A DNA stretch of 64,000 nucleotides. Origin: a virus. Positions 18,332 through 28,434 of this stretch are shown piece by piece (positions within the stretch are counted from its first letter, which is position 1; every line of letters begins with the position of its first letter). The translations under genes and the position numbers were made by a program. The notes beneath the pieces are model-generated. The model ran no database searches and had not been told where the DNA came from. It saw only the letters and a program-made list of their open reading frames with translations. The stretch spans positions 1 to 64,000 of IMG/VR virus record IMGVR_UViG_3300042383_000245; one strand, written 5' to 3'.

Positions 18332-19714
18332 TTAGTCTAAGACCCCTCTTTTAGTGGTGTTTTGATTGTTAAAAAATGCTTGTTCATAGCTTATTGATTG
18401 CCCGGGAGTGAGAGTCGCATTAAGCAAATCGTTAATTAACCTTTTTGCATCGTCTCCAGAACGCGTCAATGGTTCCCTAATAGTTTTCGTCTTTCCTGTT
18501 TTAGGGTCAACAAAATCATATTCTACATCAACTTCAATTCCCTTTAGTGGATTTCTATTTTTGTCCGTACCTTCTAAAGGCTTAACAGATACAACTTGAA
18601 CGTCTTTGTTGTTTATTTTTAATGGCTGGTTGAGTATATATTGTCTGTATGAGTCTGGATCATTGTATATTCTATTGACCAGCTCTCTTCTGTTGTTTAC
18701 GTTGACATCTCCTCCGCCCCCACTTCCTGATCCAGAAGTGCTACTTGACGCTCTTTCGACCGGTCTTGGCTGTTCTTTTTCTACGTCAACTCTAGAGTCA
18801 ACCAATCTATCCAACACGGCTCTTGCCTCGTCTTCTTGAGCCTTGGTTAGCCTTGGAGTTACGATACCATTTGGTCCTGCAACTAACTGTATAGCCTTGC
18901 CTCCGGCTGCTTCGATTTCTTTCTTCTGCTGCGGTGTCTCGTAGAACTCGTATCCACCAACATAGTCAGCCAAAATACTAGCAGCTCCGCGTGGGCTCTG
19001 CATTAACGACTTGGTGAAGTTTGCCTTTGCTTTCTGATACTCGTTAGCATCTTTTAAAATAGGAGACGTAGTCCATATTCCGTTGACATACTTAGACGTT
19101 TCTCCAAGTCCCTTAGTAAACCTTTCTACTTCAGAAATAACATCTAATCTTTCTGGCGTCTGGTTCTCTGGAATAAGCATTGACTTGAAGTCTACAACCA
19201 TTCCGGTATCTGGATCTGTCATTACAACACCATTGGTGCTAGGATCTACAACCAATTGCTTGTTAGCAACGTCAGCAAGCTTTGACTGTTTGTCTAAAAA
19301 GAACTCGCCAAGCTTTGACGCTTTTGGGTCGTTCAAGTACTCAATCTGCTTTGCGATGATGTCGTTGTAAGACTTTGAGAATTCACCCAAGTACTTCCAG
19401 TCTTCAGACATTCTGCCTACACGAGCCTTGTACTCTGTTGGTGTGATCTGTCCGTTCATCAACTGCTTCTTCAAGTCCAACGTGGTGCTACGAACGCGAT
19501 CGGCTCCGTTAAGGATCAATTCGTTGAAACTACCAGATTGACCGGGCTTGTATTCTTTAGACGCAGTTACTAGATCGTCTGCTGATTTCTCGAGAGATTC
19601 TCTTTGTTTCTGTCTGTCTGTTTCAATGGCGTCAATATCCGTGATGGCACCCTGTGCGATCTTGAGCCAATTTACTGGTTCGGGCCTGCCTTGGTATCCT
19701 AAGTATTCTGCCAT
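18332..19714 (-). CDS. Probable internal virion (ejected) protein
   Basis: 460 residues, largely helical with charged coiled-coil segments (ETDRQKQRESLEKSADDL; KKQLMNGQITPTEYKARVGRM) and a Ser/Gly linker (SSSTSGSGSGGGG, about 325). It lies between a small membrane-type virion protein and the giant polyvalent protein and is separated from the latter by 1 nt. No enzyme motif is seen. The N-terminus (MAEYLGYQGRPEPVNW) and position match mid-sized internal core proteins of crAss-like and T7-like phages; this is inferred from order. Confidence 0.6.
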   Translation of the reverse strand: MAEYLGYQGRPEPVNWLKIAQGAITDIDAIETDRQKQRESLEKSADDLVTASKEYKPGQSGSFNELILNGADRVRSTTLDLKKQLMNGQITPTEYKARVGRMSEDWKYLGEFSKSYNDIIAKQIEYLNDPKASKLGEFFLDKQSKLADVANKQLVVDPSTNGVVMTDPDTGMVVDFKSMLIPENQTPERLDVISEVERFTKGLGETSKYVNGIWTTSPILKDANEYQKAKANFTKSLMQSPRGAASILADYVGGYEFYETPQQKKEIEAAGGKAIQLVAGPNGIVTPRLTKAQEDEARAVLDRLVDSRVDVEKEQPRPVERASSSTSGSGSGGGGDVNVNNRRELVNRIYNDPDSYRQYILNQPLKINNKDVQVVSVKPLEGTDKNRNPLKGIEVDVEYDFVDPKTGKTKTIREPLTRSGDDAKRLINDLLNATLTPGQSISYEQAFFNNQNTTKRGVLD

Positions 19715-19717
19715 GTC

Positions 19718-20461
19718 TTAAAATATTGGGCTAAACGTGCCGTCTGGATTCATCTTCATGTTGAAGGCTGTCAATGGCTTTTGTCCGCCAGCAACACCAG
19801 AAGGTGTCATCAATCCTGCAGCAGGAGAAAACGTTGGCTTTGGTGCAGCAGGTACGGTAGTCTTTAGGCCCATTCTGTTAATTCCACTCAAGTCTGGAGC
19901 TGACCGTTGTGCGTCATACAATGGCTTCCCCTCTAGGTATTGGCCATATCCAAGCTGAAGAGCGCCAAGTCCAGCTCCAATTGCTTGGTTAGCAATTTGC
20001 CTGTTCTCAGATGCTGCCAGCTGTGCTCCCTCTAGCTCTCCTGTTGCAATGCCAACTTCTCTACCAACTTTACGTCCCTCGATTTGTTGACGAGTTTGTG
20101 CACGCATCAAGTCTCTTTGGTATTCTTGGTTCTGAAGATCTGCGCCTAATTCCAAGTTTGCTTGGTTTGATTGTTGTGTAAGTGTAGGAAGACCGCCGAT
20201 AACGCCAGCCGCACCTGCTCCCTGCAAGGCCTCTACACCGGTAGCTACTTGTTGTTGTACGCCTTCTTGTGCTAGGTCGTATCCCATGGTTGGAACCTGT
20301 AGACCAGCCGAATAATCTGTTTCTGAAATGTTACGAAGCTTAGCCGCTGCGTCTTTTGCGGCGAAATCTGCTTCTTTTCGACGCTTATTTGCGGCGATTG
20401 CCTGCCCAGCACTTGCTGCGGCGGAAGCTCCTGCAATTATCAATGATGTTGTTGCTGCCAT
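19718..20461 (-). CDS. Internal virion protein, gp14-like
   Basis: 247 residues. The N-terminus (TTSLIIAGASAAASAGQAI, then ANKRRK) is a hydrophobic Ala/Gly-rich helix with a basic stop, followed by long Gln/Ala-rich helices and a Gly-rich middle (GAGLGALQLGYGQYL). This is the profile of small internal virion proteins such as T7 gp14, which insert in the outer membrane on ejection. It sits between the GNAT-like gene and the larger internal protein. No enzymatic motifs are visible. Confidence 0.6.
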   Translation of the reverse strand: MAATTSLIIAGASAAASAGQAIAANKRRKEADFAAKDAAAKLRNISETDYSAGLQVPTMGYDLAQEGVQQQVATGVEALQGAGAAGVIGGLPTLTQQSNQANLELGADLQNQEYQRDLMRAQTRQQIEGRKVGREVGIATGELEGAQLAASENRQIANQAIGAGLGALQLGYGQYLEGKPLYDAQRSAPDLSGINRMGLKTTVPAAPKPTFSPAAGLMTPSGVAGGQKPLTAFNMKMNPDGTFSPIF

Positions 20462-20462
20462 T

Positions 20463-20870
20463 TTATAATACTTTAACTAGCTCTGTACACCCAACGCTAC
20501 CCTTTTGAAAACCACACTCAACGTACTTATTGATGAGCGCTTCGTTCCTTAGTGACACGTAGGCATACTTTGCTCCGTTTTCTTTTCCGTATTCTGACAG
20601 AGTGTCTATCAGGAACTTAATCGCGTCTTTGCGATCAAGCTCCTTGTATTCAATGTTGGACACAATAAACTCTATCCAAACAGCTTTTGAGTTGGTAAAG
20701 TAAATGTACCCAGCACAGATGTCAACACCATCCTTTGAGACCATGATGCCACCTCGTCCGTCATTTGGCAAGAAGTCTCTACCCGGCGCTTCCCATCTCC
20801 ACTGCTTCCACCACTTTGTCAAAGTGTTATCGTAGTCTTGATCGGTTAACGGTCTGGGGCTGAAACTCAT
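20463..20870 (-). CDS. GNAT-family acetyltransferase-like protein
   Basis: 135 residues with a GNAT-like layout: GGIMVSKDGVDICAGYIYF (beta-2/beta-3), VWIEFIVSN (beta-4), DAIKFLIDTL (helix), YAYVSLRNEALINKYVECGF (the 'N-x-x-L-x-x-x-Y-x-x-x-G-F' C-terminal motif). The acetyl-CoA pyrophosphate loop Q/RxxGxG/A is weak. GNAT-like genes in this place of the tail cluster recur in Bacteroidota phages. It has its own promoter box 7 nt upstream of ATG. Substrate unknown. Confidence 0.65.
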   Translation of the reverse strand: MSFSPRPLTDQDYDNTLTKWWKQWRWEAPGRDFLPNDGRGGIMVSKDGVDICAGYIYFTNSKAVWIEFIVSNIEYKELDRKDAIKFLIDTLSEYGKENGAKYAYVSLRNEALINKYVECGFQKGSVGCTELVKVL

Positions 20871-20877
20871 TGCTACG

Positions 20878-20885
20878 CAAAGATA
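20878..20885 (-). promoter_or_regulatory. -7 promoter box TATCTTTG before the GNAT gene
   Basis: Matches TAnnTTTG on the minus strand; 7 nt separate it from the ATG at 20870, so the message would have only a few leader bases. Confidence 0.6.
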
Positions 20886-20891
20886 GCGAAG

Positions 20892-21641
20892 TTATGGGTA
20901 ACTTTTGAATACCTGTGAAGAAATTGCAAATAATTCTACAGCAGTAGAGCTAGTATTCTCAAGCAGTACACTCATGAAGTATCCGCGTGCACCGTAAGAC
21001 TCTGCAACTGCATTTTTGACAAACACAATAAAGTTTCCAGCAACCGGAACAGTACCACCAACTACCATGTTAATGGTAACGGATGTTGCGTTGTGTGCAG
21101 TCACGACACCAGAGATCGTCAGTCCTCCAACAGCTCCAATGTATATGATGTCGCCAATGCTGACGGTGGTTCCAATATCGAACGTGAAGTTTATTCTGTA
21201 GTTGCTAGCAGAGATGAGCGTTACTGAAGATGCAGATCCAATGCCCTGAGTAGACATGGCTTTTAAGTCTACGGTATCTGGGTTTCTACGAATGTATGTA
21301 AAGTAGTCTCCTTCCTTCAACTCAAAGTACGACGCTTCCATTACTCCAGAGTTTAGGTCTGTGGTAATCGTAGCCTTCCATGGAGAGTCAGTCTCGCAGG
21401 CAAGCGTCTTGAACATCTTAGACTCGCTTGGCGCATCGTTGAAAACCACAGTTACGGTAGATGGCGCAGACGCGGCACCGTACCAGCTATTGCGTGTTGC
21501 ATTGGTGTTGTGCTTCCACAACTCACCAGACTTGAACGTGTACAAAAAGTTGTTCATGTTTGTCATCCACTCAGGATAGTAGGAGTGGAAAGATGTCCAC
21601 CCCTCGAGCATTGGTGAGTATGTAAGAGTATAGTTAGCCAT
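20892..21641 (-). CDS. Tail-hub associated structural protein
   Basis: 249 residues, beta-rich. It opens with YSPMLEGWTSFHSYYPEWM, a segment I associate with crAss-like and related tail-knob clusters ('YS...GWTSF.SY.P'), followed by repeated Thr/Val-rich strands (TVSIGDIIYIGAVGGLTISG). No enzymatic motif. It follows the large tail-hub gene and has its own -7 box 4 nt before the ATG, so it can be transcribed separately. Assignment is from context and a remembered motif. Confidence 0.6.
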   Translation of the reverse strand: MANYTLTYSPMLEGWTSFHSYYPEWMTNMNNFLYTFKSGELWKHNTNATRNSWYGAASAPSTVTVVFNDAPSESKMFKTLACETDSPWKATITTDLNSGVMEASYFELKEGDYFTYIRRNPDTVDLKAMSTQGIGSASSVTLISASNYRINFTFDIGTTVSIGDIIYIGAVGGLTISGVVTAHNATSVTINMVVGGTVPVAGNFIVFVKNAVAESYGARGYFMSVLLENTSSTAVELFAISSQVFKSYP

Positions 21642-21645
21642 TACA

Positions 21646-21653
21646 CAAAGTTA
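21646..21653 (-). promoter_or_regulatory. -7 promoter box TAACTTTG, leaderless spacing
   Basis: TAnnTTTG on the minus strand ending 4 nt before the ATG at 21641; transcription would start at or next to the ATG. Confidence 0.6.
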
Positions 21654-21658
21654 CGACA

Positions 21659-24600
21659 TTAGCAGGCTTGAGTTAGTATCCATGCCGTCCCGCTCCACTG
21701 GTGTGCGTTAAGCGGTGCCGCTTGGTTTTTGTAGAAACCAGCCGGTGCAGGTGTAGTTCCAGACGAGTTCAAGTACAATGTACCACTAACTCCGACAGTT
21801 CCGTTGGTCCAGTAAGAGTAGTATGCTGTAGATGCACAAACGGCAGACTTGGTTCCTGCGTCAGTTAAGAACACCTCAGTCAGAGGAGCGGCTTCACCTG
21901 TGCATATCGCACAGCTTCCTGATGTTACCAGAGTAGTTGGCACGTTGAACGTTGCAGTCTGTGGAAGTAAGTCAGCAGTCTTGGTCCAGCAGTTACCATC
22001 TGTGGTCTTGAAGATAGTACCATTTGCAATCACGCGAACTACCGCGTCGTAAAGAACTGCACTGTACGTGCTGTTACACAATGTGGCTTGGTAGTACCCG
22101 CCAGCAGGCGGTGTTGGTGGCGTTGGAGGGGTAGATCCGCAGTTAAATACCGCCGAAACTACTCCATCATCAGAGATTTGGCAACTTTGGTTATTGTTAA
22201 TCTTGTACCACAAGTTGTTCCCGTCAAAAGTATTTCCGCCTCTAGCCTGCAAGTAAACGGTGTCTCCAACAATTGGATACGTGTAGTATCCGTTGTGGTA
22301 CAGATAGTCCCATCCAAGAACCAGCAATGCACACGCTGATGCAGACGTAGCCTGTCCGTTGATGAACACTTCAAACGACGTAGCAGGCGTGTCATTCAAC
22401 ACAGAAGAAATTACAATCTGCGTAGATGGCCCAGTGCCGAAGCAGTTGGTAGCAGTAAATGAGGCTTGATATTCTCCGATTCCCTCAACAGTTCCGCTTA
22501 TTGCGCCAGTAGCAGACTCAAACGAAAGACCAGCGGGTAGTGAGAAACCAGAACATGCTCCAGCTCCAGCTAGCGTAGCGTCTGCAGATCCAGATATTTT
22601 GCTTACAGTTCCAGAGGCAAAGCATCTAGACGCTGTCTCGCCACCAGACACAACGATGGTTTCGTAGTATCCGGTCTCGCAGTTAGCTCCGTAGAACACG
22701 GCACCCTCAGATCCTCCGAACAAGTTGAAGTTGGTGCAAGCAGAAACCAAGGTGTAGCTAGTTGGGCTGTTTGTTGCTGGAACCTTAAAGTTCACTTCCT
22801 GTCCAAGTGTAAACTCCATGTCAGAAGCTGTAACAATTGGAGGGGCAGTCTCTACGCAAACACAACTAGCAAGCTCTGTAACTACTCCGTTTGAGGTAAT
22901 GAACACTAGGTTGGTTCCTGTCTTGTGGTATGCGTTTCCGCCATTGTACACGGTAGCGCCGGCGGCATCATTGTACACGGTACATCCGATTGACACGGCT
23001 CCGCCGTCAGCGTTGTGATACTTAGTGGTTGATGGTGTCTGTGCACAAACGTTTGCAAGCGTGCCATTGGTGGTGTCAAGAGTAAACGAACTCAAGGCGG
23101 CACACGCGGTAGTTGCTGTCCAGCTATTTGATGATAGTGGAGAGTAAACGGTAAGCACGGTTTCTTCCGTAGACGTTTTAACAAAGCTCAGAGTTCCTGT
23201 GCTGTTGTTAACTAGGCCATTGTAAGGGAAGGACAATGCGATGTCACCTGCCAAAACTCCAGCAGCGATCAAAGCGTTGTAGTTAGCCAAACTGTTAAGA
23301 CCAACATATCCGCTGTCTGCAACGATGTTGCCACCGATGGTAACTACGAAACGATCAGGAGTAGACTGTGCGTCATATGTAAATGAAGCACGTCCGTTCC
23401 CGGCGCCCATGTTCACAATGGTAGGAGTAGTTGAGGCCTCTCCGCTGTACGACACGGACGATCCACACGCCACAGTATTTCTGTAGTCCCAAACCAAGTA
23501 CAGGTACGCCTCGTTAGAGGGGGCTGTATAAACAAATGTTCCGCTGTACTCTGAGCCAACAAGCGACATAGTCACCGGAGTTCCAAGAGATACAACAGTA
23601 GCGTAATCTTCCTCCGTGTATTCCGTGTTAGATACCAAGTAGTACACCTTGTTCCCAGTTGACGGGATGAATGGATTCAACTCAGCGTCTAAAGCAGATG
23701 CGTTGTTCTTGTATGCGTAAACAGTTACGGTGTCTCCAGGAGCAGGAATACCATTTGTTCCAGCCACGTCTGAAGTGGTGTCGAACAACGCTACATCTAC
23801 CGGCTTGAAGATGGTATCGTTAAACTCGTATCCTAGCGTTCCTGAGCTAGAATAATTGTATCGCTGGCTTCCTACCTTTCCGCTTTCTTTTGGATCGCCT
23901 ACAACGAATGTAGAGCGACGCTTGATAACGGTAGCAGTCTGTGTGATTGTAAAGGTTCTCACAACTCCACAAGATGCAGTGATGGTAAGAGTCGCTGTAC
24001 GAGAAACGCCAGTGTTGTTAGCTGCGATATCAGCCTCTACGTCTTGGTTTCCTGTTCCGCTAGACGGAGCAACAGTCATCCAGTTCGGGATGTTTGTAAT
24101 AACCCATCCAGAGTTTGACTGAATATCGAAAATGTTCTTGGTTTGTGCTGACTTGTCGACGGTCAAAGAAGAAGGCGTAACAGTCAATTCGCAAGGAGAC
24201 GCAGTGTCGTCGTTAGACGTGAGCACGTACATCTGGTTGTATGGATCAAACGTTCCGATCTTCTGCCTGTTGATTCCAGCGATGAACAGGTCCTTGAACC
24301 AGTCTCGCATGCCCTGCATAGATATTTCTTGGATGACATTGCCGGTCATTGACAATGCAACACCACGGCGAGCATCTGTAAAGAACAAGTTGCCGCCCCA
24401 CACAGCAAAGCTCTCTGGGTTTAAACTGATTCCGTATTCTCCGGGGAACGCGATCTGCGTTCCAAGTACTTCTGGGATGCTAACGATAGATCCGCCACCC
24501 ACTGAGTCGCTGATCAAGTTTTTCCCGTAAAGAGAAACAGACACCTTGTTCTCTTGGAATACCACCAAGTCTGTGTCTCTAGCATAAAGCTTTTGGATGC

Positions 24601-27535
24601 TTCCAAAGAAACGATCCAAGTACTTAAAGTTTGCGGTAGACAGGTTGAACTCGTTGAGCCTATTGGTGCCGGTATCCTCGCGGAATACACCACTGTATGT
24701 CAATCCGTTTGTTACCTGCTCTTGCTCGTAGTTCTCGATAGTAGACAACACACGTGGGCTGTACTGCATCAACGAGCCATTGAAGTCATCTCTGATACGA
24801 TCGCTCTCTACGCCGTTTCTAAAGCAAAATGCATTATATACATTATCCAATTGAACCACGGCAGACTTCTTGGTAGATCCTGCACCTGCGCGTGTCTGTG
24901 TTGTTATGTTTCCTTCGTGAAGCCCGTTACTAACGCCAAACGTTGCTACCTCGTGGTAGATGTCTGCGTCGCTAGAGTTTGGAACAGTTTCAAGTACAAC
25001 CGGATTTTCAACCTGTGTGATTGTAAAGTCAACTGTCAATAACGCCCTGTCGCAGTCTCCAGATCCTGATCCGCCTGGCGTATTTGCGTAGCCAAGGATG
25101 TACATCCTAACAGCGCCAAGCGTTGATTGGTTGGTGATGTTAATGTTGTCTACAATGGTAAAGTCTACAGACCTTCTGAAGTAGATGCTTCTGTAGCCCT
25201 TGTTGACGCCATCGGCCAACATCGCAAACTTCTTATAAGCTCCATCTTCAATAAACCACTCTTCAATATTCGCGTAGTTGTTGGATGACACGAATGTTTG
25301 AAGTGGCTGATCTGATCCACCCACAACCTTTGTTTCGTCTATTTTAAATGTGATTACAGCACCGGCTTTGATTTCCAAGTCTGTTTCACCACCAGCCACT
25401 GACCCATTAGAGTCAAGCTCTCCGGGGATAATAGCACAGTTTCCAATTGGGTCTTTAGGAGCACTACTAGAAGTTCTGTCTCCAAAGTAGTTTAGACCAT
25501 TGTTTGATCTGCAATTGATTCTCCAGCTGTCACCAATTACGTGCCCATTTACGGTTGCGAATTTTATGTTTGCAATGTCTCTTCCGTTCTCGTCCTTTAA
25601 TACCTGATTGGCTCCAGTAATCGCAACACCAGACTCGATAACCTTTGAAGATCCGAACATCGTGTACTTGTACGTGTTCTTTCCGTCTATGGTCAATGTA
25701 TATCGGATGTCCTTTGAGTTGTTCATCGAGATCCAGTTAGGATCTACTGACAGGTTGTTTAGCCCATTTCCATAAAAAATCGGAGCCTCGATAGTAGCAA
25801 ATCTAGTTCCGTTCAGTGGGTCGAACGTGCTTCTACCCGTACAGAACGCTTTTGTTGGCACGCCAGTGCGTCCCTTACCTACCGATTGGTATGTAAATAA
25901 GTTGTCATCGTTAAATGCAACATTGTTCTCTATCTTGATCTTTAAGTAAACGCCCGGGACATTAGGCCTAGCGGTGTTGTTCAAGAAGTCTTTAGCCTTT
26001 ACCTCGACCTCTAGAACCTTGTACTGCTCAGCGCTGTACGTGATGCCAATAGGGTTTGCTTTGATTACAACGTAGTCGTTGGCCTTTACCTTGTCTACGT
26101 CTGACTCGTTGATCAACATGTAAACAAAAGGTCCGTCTGTATAAAACAGTGTCGGGAAAATATTGTAGTAAGACCCCTTGTTCTGCTTGATCATTACGCG
26201 ATACTTCGTAGCAAATGCAGGAGCTTCATTGTTGATTGTAAGTAACAACTTGTTTCCGGTGTCAGAGTTCTCTGGACCAATGTAAACAGAGTTGTCTACA
26301 GACGTAAGCACCGTGCTCATGCGTCCGTATGCGTCAACATAAGAGATACCAATCTCGTAGTCTCTGTCGCTACGCATGGTCTTAACCGGGTCACCGATAA
26401 CGTATGTTGTAGACAGCTTGCTTTCTGGAACCACATCAACACCATAGTTCATGGTAATGCCACCGCCAGCGATGTCTACAATGTTGTAGAACTGCGTGTA
26501 GTTACCGTATACCAAACGACTACCGATAAGCTCTTGAGCTTTTGCCTTCAACGGGACGTTGTCGAACAAACGGGTCAGTTGGCTAGTGGGAAGAACGCTG
26601 TAGATTTTGTTGTTAGAGAATGACTGAAAGGTAGCCGTAGTTCCTGTTAAGCTTACAGAGCTAACATTTCCTGACACGATCTGAGCCCTAGAGAAGCTGT
26701 CAATAACGCTCACATTTAAGCCAGACGAATCTCTGAATACAAGTTGTATCTCTTTTACAATATCAGACCCAATATCAAAAGATACGTCAGCTGAGTTGTA
26801 GAAGTTAACCATAGACTTGTTTATGCCAGTCCCGTAGTCGTATTGAAAGTCTTTTGGAAAGAATGCAACCTCAGAGAATGGAGCCAACGAGCTATACTCG
26901 TTGTTCTGATACTTGTACCTGTAAGAGAAGTACAAGAACTTGTCGGTCATGTTGTTCGTGTCAGTCCCGTCAGTCTTCAACGCGATTGTAGGCGCTGTCA
27001 ACGGTGGTTTTACGATAACATTGATCTCTTCTTCTGTAAAATTATTGTATGGGTAGTATGTCTTGGTGTCGATTCTGCGAGGAGGATTCAATCCATCCGT
27101 CCAGAACAACAGGTCACTAATGTAGTTTACACCGGTGATCAAGTACTGAGTGTTGAAGTTGAGAACATTCGCGGCACCGGCCCTTGTGTCCATAGCCAAC
27201 ACGGTGGTCAAGCCAGTCAATTCATTGTATGATGCAATGATATTTCCTCCTGCAGCCTTTACAAACCAGAATATCAAAAACTCAGAAGGAACCGCAATGG
27301 ATCCGATAGCCTTTGCTCCGGTTAATGAAAATGCCGACCCAGAAAACGCAGTAGCAGCAGCAGCTAGTCCGCTTACTTTGGTATTTCCAAGCTCGTTCGA
27401 CAGAGCGCCAACGTCTGACCCCTCGGACGTGCCGATGGTAACGTTCATTGCATCTCTGTACTGTCCATCTGGGACCAGGCGCTCGTCCAGGTCCTTGTTC
27501 ATTATACCAGCTACTAGGCTTCTCTTTAACTCCAT
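21659..27535 (-). CDS. Large tail-hub ('muzzle'/stabilisation-like) protein with BACON and Ig-like modules
   Basis: 1,958 residues. The N-terminus (KDLDERLVPDGQYRDAMNV) is the signature of the stabilisation/muzzle protein of crAss-like and related podoviruses. A beta-rich body follows to ~1100. Residues ~1112-1200 form a BACON domain (WVITNIPNWMTVAPSSGTG, RTATLTITASCGVVRTFTIT). An Ig-like He_PIG unit lies at ~1650-1715 (LPAGLSFESATGAISGT). About four Cys/Tyr-rich modules of ~80 residues with 'YYY..NG' and 'G..VY' motifs surround it and run to the C-terminus. It likely closes the tail and exposes glycan-binding modules to the host surface. N-terminal family call is good; the binding role is inferred from BACON and Ig content. 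Confidence 0.75.
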   Translation of the reverse strand: MELKRSLVAGIMNKDLDERLVPDGQYRDAMNVTIGTSEGSDVGALSNELGNTKVSGLAAAATAFSGSAFSLTGAKAIGSIAVPSEFLIFWFVKAAGGNIIASYNELTGLTTVLAMDTRAGAANVLNFNTQYLITGVNYISDLLFWTDGLNPPRRIDTKTYYPYNNFTEEEINVIVKPPLTAPTIALKTDGTDTNNMTDKFLYFSYRYKYQNNEYSSLAPFSEVAFFPKDFQYDYGTGINKSMVNFYNSADVSFDIGSDIVKEIQLVFRDSSGLNVSVIDSFSRAQIVSGNVSSVSLTGTTATFQSFSNNKIYSVLPTSQLTRLFDNVPLKAKAQELIGSRLVYGNYTQFYNIVDIAGGGITMNYGVDVVPESKLSTTYVIGDPVKTMRSDRDYEIGISYVDAYGRMSTVLTSVDNSVYIGPENSDTGNKLLLTINNEAPAFATKYRVMIKQNKGSYYNIFPTLFYTDGPFVYMLINESDVDKVKANDYVVIKANPIGITYSAEQYKVLEVEVKAKDFLNNTARPNVPGVYLKIKIENNVAFNDDNLFTYQSVGKGRTGVPTKAFCTGRSTFDPLNGTRFATIEAPIFYGNGLNNLSVDPNWISMNNSKDIRYTLTIDGKNTYKYTMFGSSKVIESGVAITGANQVLKDENGRDIANIKFATVNGHVIGDSWRINCRSNNGLNYFGDRTSSSAPKDPIGNCAIIPGELDSNGSVAGGETDLEIKAGAVITFKIDETKVVGGSDQPLQTFVSSNNYANIEEWFIEDGAYKKFAMLADGVNKGYRSIYFRRSVDFTIVDNINITNQSTLGAVRMYILGYANTPGGSGSGDCDRALLTVDFTITQVENPVVLETVPNSSDADIYHEVATFGVSNGLHEGNITTQTRAGAGSTKKSAVVQLDNVYNAFCFRNGVESDRIRDDFNGSLMQYSPRVLSTIENYEQEQVTNGLTYSGVFREDTGTNRLNEFNLSTANFKYLDRFFGSIQKLYARDTDLVVFQENKVSVSLYGKNLISDSVGGGSIVSIPEVLGTQIAFPGEYGISLNPESFAVWGGNLFFTDARRGVALSMTGNVIQEISMQGMRDWFKDLFIAGINRQKIGTFDPYNQMYVLTSNDDTASPCELTVTPSSLTVDKSAQTKNIFDIQSNSGWVITNIPNWMTVAPSSGTGNQDVEADIAANNTGVSRTATLTITASCGVVRTFTITQTATVIKRRSTFVVGDPKESGKVGSQRYNYSSSGTLGYEFNDTIFKPVDVALFDTTSDVAGTNGIPAPGDTVTVYAYKNNASALDAELNPFIPSTGNKVYYLVSNTEYTEEDYATVVSLGTPVTMSLVGSEYSGTFVYTAPSNEAYLYLVWDYRNTVACGSSVSYSGEASTTPTIVNMGAGNGRASFTYDAQSTPDRFVVTIGGNIVADSGYVGLNSLANYNALIAAGVLAGDIALSFPYNGLVNNSTGTLSFVKTSTEETVLTVYSPLSSNSWTATTACAALSSFTLDTTNGTLANVCAQTPSTTKYHNADGGAVSIGCTVYNDAAGATVYNGGNAYHKTGTNLVFITSNGVVTELASCVCVETAPPIVTASDMEFTLGQEVNFKVPATNSPTSYTLVSACTNFNLFGGSEGAVFYGANCETGYYETIVVSGGETASRCFASGTVSKISGSADATLAGAGACSGFSLPAGLSFESATGAISGTVEGIGEYQASFTATNCFGTGPSTQIVISSVLNDTPATSFEVFINGQATSASACALLVLGWDYLYHNGYYTYPIVGDTVYLQARGGNTFDGNNLWYKINNNQSCQISDDGVVSAVFNCGSTPPTPPTPPAGGYYQATLCNSTYSAVLYDAVVRVIANGTIFKTTDGNCWTKTADLLPQTATFNVPTTLVTSGSCAICTGEAAPLTEVFLTDAGTKSAVCASTAYYSYWTNGTVGVSGTLYLNSSGTTPAPAGFYKNQAAPLNAHQWSGTAWILTQAC

Positions 27536-28434
27536 TACTTGATCCAGTTATCTTGGTTTCTCAATACCATTAAAATGCGTCCTGCACTGATATTGGACAA
27601 TCTAATCTTTGCGTTTCTAAGCATCGCCGACTTCTCTTCTCTCGCACGTCTTACAACGTACTCTTGAACGCCAACCTTGTTGTTCAACACGGCCCACTTA
27701 ATGTAAGCGTAGATGAACTCTTCTGCAAGCTTGTTTACCTTCACAGCATCGTCGTCGCCATTTTCTAGACCATCAGAGATGTACTCAATAACGACCAATT
27801 TATTGCTCATGCCAGAACTGAAGTGCATAACTCCAGCCGCTTTGTCAATTCTGAATGTGGGGTTTATGTTCGCAGCTTCTGCGTTCAATCCAAAGAAACC
27901 ACCAAGGTTGTAGTTGAAGTACCAGTACCCATCTACGTTCCATCCCCAACGGCCATTGGCCCAGCCCTCTCCGTAGAAGATGTCGTATGGGTATCCTTGT
28001 ATGCGCTTGATGTCAAGCTCAGAAGTTCCTGTAATTACGTTTCCGTCTTGGTCGTACAACACGCTGTCACTAGAGTCCTTCAAGTATGCCTGTGCATAGT
28101 TGACACTCCTGTTCTCGTGTAGCGTGTACAATACACCCTCAACCTCCATAGAGATCCTAGCGTAGTTCACGTAGTCTGGAGGCAACACCAAGTTTAAGTC
28201 TGATCCTACGTTAAGTTCTAGGACCTTAATGTTCCTAGCCGCGTCATAGTTCAACTCTTGGATTGCACGCTTCGCATGGAAAAGTGCATTGTATCTGTTC
28301 AGCGTTCCGATCAACTTGTCGTCGCCAACATACATCAACATGAAGTTGTTAACGATGTCGGCCAAAGACACGTACTGATAGTCTCCGCTGTTATTTGGGT
28401 CAGAATAGTATGCTTGGTTAGTTATGTATGCCAT
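27535..28434 (-). CDS. Tail connector / ring protein 2-like
   Basis: 299 residues. The helical N-terminus (IVNNFMLMYVGDDKLIG, then FHAKRAIQELNYDAARNIK) followed by a beta-rich middle (PYDIFYGEGWANGRWGWNV) and a C-terminal helix is the layout of connector proteins beneath the portal in crAss-like phages. It lies between the smaller connector candidate and the tail hub, overlapping the hub start by 1 nt. No enzymatic motif. Role inferred from motif memory and gene order. Confidence 0.65.
   Translation of the reverse strand: MAYITNQAYYSDPNNSGDYQYVSLADIVNNFMLMYVGDDKLIGTLNRYNALFHAKRAIQELNYDAARNIKVLELNVGSDLNLVLPPDYVNYARISMEVEGVLYTLHENRSVNYAQAYLKDSSDSVLYDQDGNVITGTSELDIKRIQGYPYDIFYGEGWANGRWGWNVDGYWYFNYNLGGFFGLNAEAANINPTFRIDKAAGVMHFSSGMSNKLVVIEYISDGLENGDDDAVKVNKLAEEFIYAYIKWAVLNNKVGVQEYVVRRAREEKSAMLRNAKIRLSNISAGRILMVLRNQDNWIK

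Noticed and set aside
24554-25042. Plus-strand ORF opposite the tail-hub gene, and similar long frames opposite other large genes
   Set aside because: Shadow frames of well-supported minus-strand genes; no promoter box, motif or coupling.
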